A DNA stretch of 24,659 bases from Thermaceae bacterium (GCA_015490435.1 WFXV01000075.1:1-24659); one strand, 5' to 3'. Numbered from the stretch's first letter, positions 1 to 10,811 are shown. Notes: a model not told the origin generated them from the sequence alone. Numbers and translations: made by a program.

Positions 1-302
1 ACCCATAGCGGCCCCCGCCCGTAGCGCCCCGCCGTCCCCCAGACGAAGGCCACCCGGGTCCCGTCGCAAAAGAGCGGGTCGGAGCGGGTCTTGGCCTGGC
101 TCCCCCGGGCGAGGGGGAGCCCCTGGCAAAAAAGCGGCGTCCCCCAGTACCAGGGCCAGAGGTAGCCAACGAGCAAAACCTCCTCCCCGGCGAAGGCGGC
201 GGGGTAGGCCTCGATCTCGGCGAGGCGGGCCACCCGCTGGGCCTGGGCCAGGCTCAAAAGGAGCAGGAGCAAAACCCCAATCCGCACTTTTCCCACCTTC
301 AT
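1..302 (-). CDS. Secreted hypothetical protein, N-terminal part (runs off the window)
   Basis: I read this directly from the reverse strand. An ATG at 302 opens a frame without stops to the window edge, about 100 codons. It begins with a short basic segment, then a leucine-rich core (VLLLLLLSLAQAQ), a typical Sec signal peptide with likely cleavage after AQA. The mature part is rich in Trp, Tyr and Gly and has two cysteines about 19 residues apart (LFCQ and LFCD), which could pair outside the cytoplasm. The start is ambiguous. A GTG at codon 6 (287) is preceded by the Shine-Dalgarno-like AAGGTGGG, and a -10-like TAGACT lies at 307-312 on this strand, so translation may really begin at 287. 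The gene is divergent from the GntR gene, and the palindrome at 351-366 lies just upstream of both. I do not recognise a family. Confidence 0.6.
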   Translation of the reverse strand, partial: MKVGKVRIGVLLLLLLSLAQAQRVARLAEIEAYPAAFAGEEVLLVGYLWPWYWGTPLFCQGLPLARGSQAKTRSDPLFCDGTRVAFVWGTAGRYGRGPLW

Positions 303-346
303 CCCCAGTCTACGCCCGGCCCCGGGACGCCCGCCCCGGAGGAGCC

Positions 347-1027
347 GTGTATTCTGTATACAGAATGCGCGTCGAACGCCCCACCCTGATCCGCGAGGCC
401 GTCTACGACCGGCTCAAATCCGCGATCGTCGAAGGGGAGCTCGCCCCCGGCGCGCGCATGCTCGAGGTCGAGCTCGCCGAGAAACTCGGCGTTTCCCGCA
501 CCCCGGTACGGGAGGCGCTCCTCAGGCTCGCCCAAGAGGGCCTCGCCGAGCTCCTGCCCGGGCGGGGGGCCCGGGTGCGGGTGCTCTCGCCCGCCGAGGT
601 GGCCGAGGTCTACGAGGTGCGGGCGGCGCTCGAGGCCGAGGCCGCCCGCCTCGCCGCGCTCAGAGCCTCGGGAGGCGAGCTCGAAGAGCTCGCCCAGCTC
701 GAGGCCGCCCTCCACGAGATCCCGAGGGCCGACCTCGCCGCGCAGACCCGCGCCGACGCCCGCTTCCACGCCCGGCTGGTGGCGCTCTCCAAAAACCGCG
801 AGCTGGAACGGCTCTTCCACCAGCTCGACGCCAAGCTCGCGCTCGCCCGGCGCTTTTCCGCCGACGAGAACCAAAGCCCGAAAACCCTGGCCGAACACCG
901 CGCGATCGTCGAGGCCCTAAAATCCCGAAACCCCGAGGCCGCCGCCCAAGCCGCCCGCGCCCACATCGAGCGCTTCAAGGCCCTGGTGGCGAGCCGGCTC
1001 GCCGAAGCCCTGGAGGTGGCCCCGTGA
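347..1027 (+). CDS. GntR-family transcriptional regulator, FCD (FadR C-terminal) subfamily, likely regulator of the proline operon
   Basis: Residues about 13-80 form the GntR winged helix-turn-helix, including the recognition-helix signature VSRTPVREALLRL and the wing GRGARV. Residues about 85-215 are the helical FCD effector domain, with the expected metal ligands D137, H141, H184 and H206 (GTG-start numbering). FCD regulators usually sense small carboxylic acids. Proline or a breakdown product is the natural guess here, because proline dehydrogenase follows with a 4-base overlap (GTGA). Two starts are possible: GTG at 347, four bases after GGAGG, or ATG at 365 as a nearly leaderless start behind TATTCT. 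The second would remove six residues and leave the whole palindrome outside the coding sequence. The family is certain; the ligand is inferred. Confidence 0.9.
   Translation: MYSVYRMRVERPTLIREAVYDRLKSAIVEGELAPGARMLEVELAEKLGVSRTPVREALLRLAQEGLAELLPGRGARVRVLSPAEVAEVYEVRAALEAEAARLAALRASGGELEELAQLEAALHEIPRADLAAQTRADARFHARLVALSKNRELERLFHQLDAKLALARRFSADENQSPKTLAEHRAIVEALKSRNPEAAAQAARAHIERFKALVASRLAEALEVAP
351..366. promoter_or_regulatory. Perfect 16-bp palindrome, probable GntR/FCD operator
   Basis: ATTCTGTATACAGAAT is its own reverse complement. Its core TGTATACA fits the TNGTNNACNA-type half-site pattern known for FadR/FCD-class GntR regulators. It lies over the first codons of the GntR gene and about 50 bp upstream of the divergent secreted-protein gene, so a bound regulator could block both. 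The hexamer TATTCT (350-355) inside it could also be a -10 box, which would put the transcription start close to the internal ATG at 365. The operator role is inferred from position and symmetry. Confidence 0.7.
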
Positions 1028-1938
1028 GCCTTTGGCGAAAGAGCGTGCTCTTCATCGCAAACCGGCCCGAGGTCGAGCGGCTGGTGCGCCGCTATGGCAT
1101 GCGCCTCGCCCGGCGCTTCATCGCCGGGGAGACGCTAGAAGAAGCCCTTTCCGCCGTCCACCGCCTGGAAGAAGACGGCATCCACGCGATCCTCGACGTG
1201 CTCGGCGAGATGGTGGAAGACGAGGCTATGGCCCGGGCCTTCGCCGAGGAGATCAAGAAGACGGTGGAGGCCTTCGCCACCCTGCCCTACCCCCGCTACG
1301 TCTCGGTCAAGCTCACCCAGCTCGGCCTGGATACGAGCGAGGAGCTCGCGAAGGAGCTCCTCGGCGAGATCCTTACACTTGCCCAAAAGGGCGACGTCTT
1401 CATCCGCATCGACATGGAAGATTCCCCCCGGGTGGATAAGACCCTTTCGGTCTACCGCGCCATGCGCGAGGCGGGCTTTGAGAACGTCGGCATCGTGCTC
1501 CAGTCCTACTTAAAGCGGAGTGAGGCGGACCTTGAATCCCTGCTCCCCTACCGGCCGAACATCCGGGTGGTGAAGGGCGCCTACGCCGAGCCTCCCGAGC
1601 TCGCCTACCAGGACCTTCCCACCATCCGCGAGAAGTTCAAGGCCCTGGTCGAGAAGAACCTGCTCGCGGGAAATCCCACCGCCATCGCCACCCACGACGA
1701 CGTCCTCATCCGCTGGGCCAAGGACTGGACCAAGGCAAAGGAGATCCCGAGAAACCTCTACGAGTTTCAGTTCCTCTACGGCGTGCGCCCGGCGCTTCAG
1801 AGAAAGACCGCCCGCGAGGGCTACACCACCCGCGCCTATGTGCCCTTCGGCGAGGCTTGGTACCCCTACTTCTCCCGCCGCATCGCCGAACGGCCCGAGA
1901 ACGCGCTTTTCGTGCTAAAGGGGCTTCTTAAGTCCTAG
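1024..1938 (+). CDS. Proline dehydrogenase (FAD-dependent, monofunctional)
   Basis: This enzyme oxidises L-proline to delta-1-pyrroline-5-carboxylate and passes electrons through FAD to the quinone pool at the membrane face. At 304 residues it matches the short monofunctional PRODH known from Thermus, not the long PutA fusion. Visible barrel motifs are YVSVKLTQLGL (K96), IDMEDS (D130), VLQSYLKRS, RVVKGAY (K184), ATHDD, EFQFLYGVR, and the C-terminal FSRRIAER, whose arginine pair (R285, R286) holds the proline carboxylate in this family. The GTG start overlaps the regulator's stop codon, so the two are probably translationally coupled. P5C dehydrogenase follows after 14 bases, completing the route to glutamate. 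Confidence 0.96.
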   Translation: MSLWRKSVLFIANRPEVERLVRRYGMRLARRFIAGETLEEALSAVHRLEEDGIHAILDVLGEMVEDEAMARAFAEEIKKTVEAFATLPYPRYVSVKLTQLGLDTSEELAKELLGEILTLAQKGDVFIRIDMEDSPRVDKTLSVYRAMREAGFENVGIVLQSYLKRSEADLESLLPYRPNIRVVKGAYAEPPELAYQDLPTIREKFKALVEKNLLAGNPTAIATHDDVLIRWAKDWTKAKEIPRNLYEFQFLYGVRPALQRKTAREGYTTRAYVPFGEAWYPYFSRRIAERPENALFVLKGLLKS

Positions 1939-1952
1939 GAAAGGGGTGAAGC

Positions 1953-3506
<1,554 letters not shown>

Positions 3507-3526
3507 CAGGTCTCTTAACCGCGAGG

Positions 3527-3552
3527 GGCGGGCCTAAAGGCCCGCCTTCTCC
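3527..3552 (+). terminator. Intrinsic terminator of the proline operon
   Basis: An 8-bp perfect stem, GGCGGGCC with GGCCCGCC, closes a TAAA loop and is followed by the pyrimidine tract TTCTCCTT. It starts 20 bases after the P5C dehydrogenase stop. It separates the proline operon from the toxin-antitoxin pair downstream. Confidence 0.75.
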
Positions 3553-3557
3553 TTACG

Positions 3558-3566
3558 TGCTAACCT
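3558..3566 (+). promoter_or_regulatory. Possible extended -10 promoter of the first toxin-antitoxin pair
   Basis: TGCTAACCT has the extended -10 layout TGnTAnnnT and ends 10 bases before the antitoxin ATG. I see no convincing -35 box. AAGGAG directly abuts the ATG with no spacer, so it would be a poor Shine-Dalgarno; a very short leader may be used instead. Confidence 0.4.
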
Positions 3567-3576
3567 AGGTAAGGAG

Positions 3577-3825
3577 ATGAAAACTACCCTTACTTCCAAG
3601 GGACAACTTACCCTCCCCAAAAAGGTCCGGGAAGAGCTCGGACTCAAGCCCGGCGACGAGCTCCTGGTGGAAGTCGAGAACGACCGGATCACGCTGGTCC
3701 CCCGCCGCCGCTACCGGGCCGAGGAGCTTGACCAGTTGATCCTGAAGGCCCAAAAGCCCTTCCCCGGGCTTAAGGCCGAAAAAGAGGCGGCGGCGCGGGC
3801 GCGCTTTAAAAAGGAGCGGCCTTGA
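3577..3825 (+). CDS. vapB: AbrB/SpoVT-type antitoxin (VapB-like)
   Basis: The 82-residue protein opens with the swapped-hairpin DNA-binding fold of AbrB/MazE antitoxins: TLTSKGQLTLPKKVREELGLKPGDELLVEVE. The basic, charged C-terminal half (about 45-82) is the usual disordered toxin-binding tail. It would neutralise the PIN toxin encoded next and repress the shared promoter as a complex. The genes overlap by four bases (TTGA). The ATG was chosen because the family motif begins within the first residues. Confidence 0.85.
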   Translation: MKTTLTSKGQLTLPKKVREELGLKPGDELLVEVENDRITLVPRRRYRAEELDQLILKAQKPFPGLKAEKEAAARARFKKERP

Positions 3826-4223
3826 AAACTTTTGTGCTCGACGCCAATGTCCTCTTGCGCCTCGCCACCCGGACCCCCGAGGACCTCTACGCCCGAGCCC
3901 GGGGCTTCGTAAAACAAGCGGAGGAGGAGGGCTCGCGGCTCCTCGTACATCCCCTCCACGTCGCCACCGCGGTCTATGTGCTCAAGGGCTACTACGCGTA
4001 CACGCCGGAAGCGATCGAGCGCGTGCTCGGCATCGTGCTCCGGCTCAAAGCGATTGAAGTTCTGGAGGAAGACCTCGTCTTTGGCGCGCTTCGGCTCATG
4101 GCGGAAAAGAGGGTGGACTTCGACGACGCCTTCCCTGCGCTTTTGGCGGGGAGGGAAAACGCCACCGTTCTGTCGTTCGACCGGGACTTTAAAAAGCCCG
4201 GCGTTCCCTGGCAGGAGCCCTAG
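3822..4223 (+). CDS. vapC: PIN-domain ribonuclease toxin (VapC-like), atypical active site
   Basis: This 133-residue protein is a typical-length PIN toxin, predicted to cut RNA and halt translation when free of its antitoxin. The first catalytic aspartate is D7 (VLDANVLL). The third and fourth acidic sites are present as VDFDDA (D102, with D99 nearby) and LSFDRDF (D120). The second site, normally a glutamate in a pattern like LAEVVYVL, reads VATAVYVL here, so threonine or alanine replaces it. This may weaken catalysis or change metal binding. The start codon is TTG, overlapping the antitoxin stop. Confidence 0.82.
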   Translation: MKTFVLDANVLLRLATRTPEDLYARARGFVKQAEEEGSRLLVHPLHVATAVYVLKGYYAYTPEAIERVLGIVLRLKAIEVLEEDLVFGALRLMAEKRVDFDDAFPALLAGRENATVLSFDRDFKKPGVPWQEP

Positions 4224-4243
4224 GCAAAAATCGAAGCCCGCGG

Positions 4244-5443
4244 CTACGCGCGCAGGTCCACCCGCCCGCCGATAAACGCGCCCACCGCTGCACCAAAGAG
4301 CAAAACCGCCGCTGCAAGCGGCAAAACCCCGGCGGCCCCGAGCGCGCGAGTCAGGGGCTCGATGCCGACGAGTACGGGCAACACGCCGAGGGCCAGGGCC
4401 ATCCGCACGAGCCCGAGCACCCGCCCTAAAAACGCCGCCGGCACGCGGGCCTGAAGGTAGGCGTTTGCGAACACGCTTGCCAAGCTGAACGCCGCGCCGG
4501 AAAGGAAGAAGGCGAGCACCCAGACCCCGCCCTCGGTCCGCCCAGCGCTCATCAAAAAGGGAAGCCCCACCAAGCCATAAAAAAGCGCGATCCACGAAAG
4601 CCTGGGAACCGTCCGCGCCCGGGCTCCGAGCCAGGCGCTGGCGAGCGTACCCCCAAGCGCCAGGCTGGAAAAGAAAAGCCCAAGCCCCTCGGTGCCAAGC
4701 GAGGCTTCCCGTAGCGCCAGCGGTACCGCGGCGATCTCCACCGTGCGCCAGAAGAGCGAGACGAGGAAGGATAGTCCGAGTAAGAGAAGCACCGCCCGAT
4801 CACGAAGGGCATAGAAAAAGCCTTCCCGGACCTCCGCGAACAGCGAAACGGAAGATCCCACGGGTACGGCACCGACCTCGGCGGGAAGCGTCCAGACCGC
4901 CAGGGCAACTGCCCAAAAGCTCAGGCCGTCGAATAAGAAAAGCGGCAGCGGGCCCAAATAGGCGTAGAGCAAACCCGTCAAGGCCGGGCCCAACGCGCCC
5001 ATTACTTGCTGGCCCAGGGCCAAAAGCGCGTTGGCCGAGACCAGCGAGGACCTGGGGAGAATCCTCGGCACCACAGCCCCCAGCGCCGGACCCACCAGGC
5101 CCTCGAGCGACTGGGCCAGGAACACCAGCGGGTAGACAAGCCAAGGTGTGATCATGACCAAGGCGAAAGAAGCGGAAACCAAGCCGCTTAAAACGTAGCC
5201 GCCAATCAAAAGCCGGCGGCGATCCCAGCGATCGGCAAGGGCTCCAGTAAAAGGTTGAACAACGAGCCTCGAAGCCACCCGCACCGCCCAGAGCCCGGCC
5301 AAGCTGGCCACCGACCCGGTGGCCAGGTAAAGGGCCACCCCGAGCGCGAAGACGCTCATCTGGCTTCCGAGCGTGGAACCGAGTCCCGCGAGGAGAATCC
5401 GCCGGAAAGCGGCATTCTGTAGCGCCGGATATCGGACGCCCAC
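4244..5443 (-). CDS. MFS transporter, drug-efflux/EntS-like (MFS_3-type)
   Basis: The 399-residue protein has about twelve hydrophobic segments and a major facilitator motif A between the second and third, GALADRWDRRRLL (about residues 67-79). The opening ALQNAAFRRILLAG is typical of the EntS/MFS_3 group of proton-driven exporters. The substrate cannot be read from sequence. It is convergent with the first PIN toxin, 20 bases away, with no terminator visible between them. The GTG start was chosen because it gives the family-typical N-terminus, but the AAGGG before it is almost touching, so the start is not certain. It lies downstream of a dehydrogenase remnant on the same strand. Confidence 0.82.
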   Translation of the reverse strand: MGVRYPALQNAAFRRILLAGLGSTLGSQMSVFALGVALYLATGSVASLAGLWAVRVASRLVVQPFTGALADRWDRRRLLIGGYVLSGLVSASFALVMITPWLVYPLVFLAQSLEGLVGPALGAVVPRILPRSSLVSANALLALGQQVMGALGPALTGLLYAYLGPLPLFLFDGLSFWAVALAVWTLPAEVGAVPVGSSVSLFAEVREGFFYALRDRAVLLLLGLSFLVSLFWRTVEIAAVPLALREASLGTEGLGLFFSSLALGGTLASAWLGARARTVPRLSWIALFYGLVGLPFLMSAGRTEGGVWVLAFFLSGAAFSLASVFANAYLQARVPAAFLGRVLGLVRMALALGVLPVLVGIEPLTRALGAAGVLPLAAAVLLFGAAVGAFIGGRVDLRA

Positions 5444-5531
5444 CCCTTATGTCCCTTCCGGCGCCAGGGTAGCGGGTGCGGACGGGCGGCCGCGAGGGTA
5501 CTGGCCACCTTTCTCGGAAAACTTTGGCGTT

Positions 5532-5537
5532 ATTCTA
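5532..5537 (-). promoter_or_regulatory. Possible -10 box upstream of the MFS gene
   Basis: TAGAAT on the minus strand, in the context TTAGAATAAC, lies about 90 bases upstream of the MFS start. The same ten-base context occurs before the AbrB-Doc pair at 7210-7219. There is no clear -35 box. Apart from this and the dehydrogenase remnant, I see nothing in 5444-5695. Confidence 0.3.
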
Positions 5538-5574
5538 AGAGTAAGAAAAGCAGCCAGCCCATACGAAAGGGCGC

Positions 5575-5686
5575 CTACCGCGCCGTCCAGCCGAGGTCCA
5601 TCGGCAGAGAGGCGCCGGGGATGGACTGGACGGCGTCGTTTGCGAGGAAGGCGGCCTCCCGAACCTGAAAGGGCGCTTGACGGCGC
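5575..5686 (-). pseudogene. Decayed 3' fragment of a 3-hydroxybutyrate dehydrogenase-like SDR gene
   Basis: Read on the minus strand, this stretch ends FLANDAVQSIPGASLPMDLG then WTAR and a stop. That matches the C-terminus of the intact SDR at 6442-7170 (YLASDAAQSITGACIPMDLG, then WTAR). The DNA of the last 75 or so bases is roughly 85-90% identical by eye. Further upstream the match continues in another frame (AVKR against AIKR) after a deletion of a few bases, so the fragment is frameshifted as well as truncated. Nothing of the Rossmann fold or active site remains. The intact gene lies in the same orientation on the other side of the VapBC pair, 867 bp away stop to stop. Confidence 0.85.
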
Positions 5687-5695
5687 CTGGGAGAT

Positions 5696-6085
5696 TTACC
5701 GGATTACCCGCACCTCGACGTCAAGGCCGAGTTCCGCCCAAACCCGGTCGGCGGTGAGCACCGGCATCTTTCGGCGCATCGCCTGGGCAAGGCAGGCCCG
5801 GTCGCCGAGGGCGAGGCCGCGGCTTCTCGCCAGAGGGCTGAGCGTGCCAGCGAGCACCGCGTCCTCCTCCTCGAAGGGGAGGGCCTCGAGGCCAAGGACC
5901 CTTAGCGCGCGATGGATCTTCGCCGCGTCCCGGCCTTTCTCACGCACCTTTCCAAGCACCTCGGCGAGGTTCACGGTTCCGATCGCCGCGCCTTCGCGAA
6001 TGGCGTGACGTACCGCGTCGTAGCCCGGCTCCCGGTGGAGGTAGGCAAGGAGCGCCGAGGCATCGAGCAGAACCCGCTCAGCCAT
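5696..6085 (-). CDS. vapC: PIN-domain ribonuclease toxin (VapC), second pair
   Basis: This 129-residue PIN toxin has a full acidic quartet: D8 (LLDASALLAYL), E42 (VNLAEVLGKV), D95 (LALGDRACLAQA) and D113 (VLTADRVWAEL). It should therefore be a competent metal-dependent RNase of the VapC type. I place the start at the ATG at 6085, giving an 8-base overlap with the antitoxin gene (ATGGCTGA) and an N-terminus right at the first beta strand. A GTG at 6100 would add five unlikely residues. The gene ends 9 bases before the dehydrogenase remnant. Confidence 0.9.
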   Translation of the reverse strand: MAERVLLDASALLAYLHREPGYDAVRHAIREGAAIGTVNLAEVLGKVREKGRDAAKIHRALRVLGLEALPFEEEDAVLAGTLSPLARSRGLALGDRACLAQAMRRKMPVLTADRVWAELGLDVEVRVIR

Positions 6086-6350
6086 CCCGCTCGGCCTCAC
6101 GGCGCCGATCGGCGATCAACTCCGTGGCCAGATCGCCTTCCACCTCAGCCATCTCTCGCCAGATGGCCTCCTCTACCGCCTCAAAGCGCTCGATTACCAA
6201 GCGGTCACCTTCTCGCCACAAGACCAGGCGATCCCCGGGCCCAAGCCCAAGCGCGTGGCGCAAGGAGGCCGGTACGATCAAACGCCCCTGGCGGTCCAGG
6301 CGGACCAGGAACGGTCCCCCCTTTTCACCAGTTGCCAAGCTATTCACCAT
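6078..6350 (-). CDS. vapB: AbrB/SpoVT-type antitoxin (VapB), second pair
   Basis: The 90-residue protein has a short N-terminal extension, then the AbrB fold VRLDRQGRLIVPASLRHALG with LGPGDRLVLWREGDRLVIER. An acidic helical tail (about 56-90) should thread into the PIN toxin encoded downstream. The ATG lies exactly six bases after an extended -10 box, so the message is probably leaderless. A 7-base direct repeat around the start (6344-6369) may be the autoregulatory operator. Confidence 0.88.
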   Translation of the reverse strand: MVNSLATGEKGGPFLVRLDRQGRLIVPASLRHALGLGPGDRLVLWREGDRLVIERFEAVEEAIWREMAEVEGDLATELIADRRREAERDG

Positions 6351-6369
6351 ATACCCATCATATCACCAT
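6344..6369. repeat. Direct repeat TCACCAT at the vapB start, candidate TA operator
   Basis: TCACCAT occurs at 6344-6350 and 6363-6369, 19 bp apart start to start. One copy covers the vapB start codon and the other flanks its -10 box. Placement over the promoter fits autorepression by a VapBC complex. The repeat is short, so the operator role is a guess. Confidence 0.4.
6357..6365 (-). promoter_or_regulatory. Extended -10 promoter giving a leaderless vapB message
   Basis: On the minus strand TGATATGAT matches TGnTAtaaT at five of six -10 positions, with the TG extension. The vapB ATG begins after a six-base gap, where transcription would start. There is no recognisable -35 box, as expected for an extended -10 promoter. 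Confidence 0.65.
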
Positions 6370-6441
6370 TGAAGTTTCCCGGGTGCAGACCACGGCAAAG
6401 CCGCCCTTCTGGTTTGCCGGGTTCCGCGCCAGTCCCGGCAC

Positions 6442-7170
6442 CTACCGCGCCGTCCAGCCCAGGTCCATGGGAATGCAGGCGCCGGTGATGGACTGGGCGG
6501 CGTCGCTTGCGAGGTAGAGGGCGAGGCGGGCGACCTCCTGGGGCTCGACCAGGCGCTTGATGGCGGCGGGCTCGAGCATCACCCTCTCGATCACCTCGGC
6601 CTCGGGGATCCCGAGGTTTTTCGCCTGGTCCGCGACCTGCCCCTTTACGAGCGGGGTGCGCACGTAGGCGGGGCAGATCAGGTTGGCGGTGACGCCATAG
6701 GGGCCGGCCTCGAGGGCGGTCACCTTGGTGAGCCCCAAAAGCCCGTGCTTCGCGCTCACGTAGCCGGCCTTGTAGGGGCTCGCCACCTGGCTGTGGATCG
6801 AGCCGATGTTGATGATCCGTCCCCAGCCCTTTTCCTTCATCCGGGGGAGAAAGGCCTTCGTAAGGAGGAAGGGGGCGGTGAGCATGACGCCGAGCATCCG
6901 CTGCCAGACCTCGAGAGGGAAGTCCTCGATGGGCGCGACGTGCTGGAAGCCCGCGTTATTGACGAGTACGTCCACCCCGCCCCGGGCCAGAGCCCAGCCG
7001 GCCACCCGGGCCACCTCTTCAGGGTCGCTGAGGTCGGCCTGAAACGCGTCCTCGCCCGGAAGAGCGCGGAGGTCCACCCGGAAAACGCGGTAGCCCTCGC
7101 CCTCGAAAGCCTCCGCGATCGCGGCGCCGATGCCGCTCGCGGCCCCGGTCACCAGTACGGTCCGCGCCAT
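6442..7170 (-). CDS. bdhA: D-3-hydroxybutyrate dehydrogenase (short-chain dehydrogenase/reductase)
   Basis: The 242-residue classical SDR interconverts 3-hydroxybutyrate and acetoacetate with NAD+. Visible elements are the cofactor loop VTGAASGIGAAIA (about 7-19), NNAG (71-74), catalytic S124, Y137 and K141 (YVSAKHG), and FICPAYV-like NLICPAYVRTPLV. Residues that mark this specificity are also present: Q76 (NNAGFQHVAPIED), H126 (SIHSQVASPYKAG) and K134. Their spacing equals that of the studied Pseudomonas fragi enzyme with a constant offset of 18. AAGGGA lies two bases before the ATG. It is divergent from the AbrB-Doc pair, with 52 bases between. A decayed copy of its 3' end lies beyond the VapBC pair. 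Confidence 0.88.
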   Translation of the reverse strand: MARTVLVTGAASGIGAAIAEAFEGEGYRVFRVDLRALPGEDAFQADLSDPEEVARVAGWALARGGVDVLVNNAGFQHVAPIEDFPLEVWQRMLGVMLTAPFLLTKAFLPRMKEKGWGRIINIGSIHSQVASPYKAGYVSAKHGLLGLTKVTALEAGPYGVTANLICPAYVRTPLVKGQVADQAKNLGIPEAEVIERVMLEPAAIKRLVEPQEVARLALYLASDAAQSITGACIPMDLGWTAR

Positions 7171-7210
7171 TTCCCTTGAGCTTACCGCTCCCCTTTTGTT
7201 CTTACCACGT

Positions 7211-7216
7211 TAGAAT
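7211..7216 (+). promoter_or_regulatory. -10 box of the AbrB-Doc pair, probably leaderless
   Basis: TAGAAT is followed by exactly six bases and then the GTG start of the antitoxin. This is the spacing expected when transcription begins at the start codon. I see no -35 box. No Shine-Dalgarno sequence lies before the GTG, which supports leaderless initiation. Confidence 0.55.
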
Positions 7217-7222
7217 AACCGC

Positions 7223-7453
7223 GTGCGCAAGAAGCTTACCCGCATCGGAAATTCCTGGGGTCTGGTGCTTCCCAAAGAGGTACTGGAGCTCCTAGGGCTC
7301 GCCCCCGGCGGCGAGGTCGAGCTTCACGTGGTGGGCAATACGCTTATCGTCACCGGTCCCGAGGTAGGTCCCGAAGAGATCGAAGCCGCCCTCGCCTACC
7401 TCCGCTCCAAGAACGAGCGCGAGCGGCTTTATCAGAAGCTCGCCGATGCCTAA
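7223..7453 (+). CDS. AbrB/MazE-type antitoxin paired with Doc
   Basis: The 76-residue protein begins with the AbrB/MazE swapped-hairpin domain: KLTRIGNSWGLVLPKEVLEL followed by LGLAPGGEVELHVVGNTLIV. The remaining 30 residues are a charged helix (PEEIEAALAYLRSKNERERL) of the kind that wraps around the toxin. Doc toxins are classically paired with Phd antitoxins, which have a different fold, so the DNA-binding half appears to have been exchanged. It overlaps doc by eight bases (ATGCCTAA), so the two are translationally coupled. Confidence 0.85.
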   Translation: MRKKLTRIGNSWGLVLPKEVLELLGLAPGGEVELHVVGNTLIVTGPEVGPEEIEAALAYLRSKNERERLYQKLADA

Positions 7454-7835
7454 ATACCTTACGAAGCGCCTTGCGCTCGCCATCCACCACGACCTCATTG
7501 AAAGCTTCGGCGGGCGGCACGGGCTTTTGGACGAGGGCCGTCTGGAAGCGGCGCTTGAACTCCCAAAAAGCGGCTTCGGCGGAAAAGAACGCTACCCCAC
7601 CCTCGCCGCCAAAGCCGCCGCCTACCTGGTGGGTGTTGCCAAGGGACACCCTTTTGTAGACGGCAACAAACGCACCGCCTTCGCCCTTGCTGACACCTTT
7701 CTTCGTCTGAACGGTCTTGAGCTTACGCTCCCCGATGAAGTACTTTTCGACCTTGTTTTAGACGCCGCGAACTGCCGCCTGGACGCGGACGCCGTCGCCG
7801 AGCGCCTCGCCACCGGCCTCGGGCGGCTAAGCTAA
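7446..7835 (+). CDS. doc: Doc toxin, Fic/Doc-family protein
   Basis: The 129-residue protein is the right size for Doc and carries the signature HPFVDGNKRTA (H68 to A78). It also has the lead-in LAAKAAAYLVGVAKG and a helical tail. Doc proteins phosphorylate EF-Tu and so stop translation; the antitoxin tail covers the active site. The central motif has GNKR, the form shared with Fic AMP-transferases and most Doc homologues, so the exact reaction cannot be settled from the motif alone. The next gene starts only four bases after this stop. Confidence 0.9.
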   Translation: MPKYLTKRLALAIHHDLIESFGGRHGLLDEGRLEAALELPKSGFGGKERYPTLAAKAAAYLVGVAKGHPFVDGNKRTAFALADTFLRLNGLELTLPDEVLFDLVLDAANCRLDADAVAERLATGLGRLS

Positions 7836-7839
7836 GGCC

Positions 7840-8952
<1,113 letters not shown>

Positions 8953-8996
8953 TGGGCCCGTTGCCCCCAAGTGGGAGTGCAAGGAAAGGAGCAGGT

Positions 8997-10766
<1,770 letters not shown>

Positions 10767-10781
10767 GGCGGACGTGCCCAG

Positions 10782-10811
10782 GCGGGGGGCCATCCGGCCC
10801 CCCGCATTTTG
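10782..10811 (+). terminator. Intrinsic terminator/attenuator between binding protein and permease genes
   Basis: A 10-bp perfect stem, GCGGGGGGCC with GGCCCCCCGC, closes an ATCC loop and is followed by ATTTTG. With the strong promoter upstream it would let the binding protein be made in large excess over the permeases. This is common for ABC importers. A possible second -10, TAAACT at 10812-10817, follows directly and could drive the permeases. Confidence 0.8.

Noticed and set aside
5373..6008. A 211-codon plus-strand frame across the MFS start, the dehydrogenase remnant and the second PIN toxin
   Set aside because: It is Arg/Pro/Ser-rich with no motif and lies opposite a clear PIN gene, so it is a shadow frame.
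6393..6419. Hairpin CGGCAAA ... TTTGCCG downstream of the dehydrogenase gene
   Set aside because: The stem is only seven pairs with a 13-base loop and no T tract on either strand, so I do not call a terminator.
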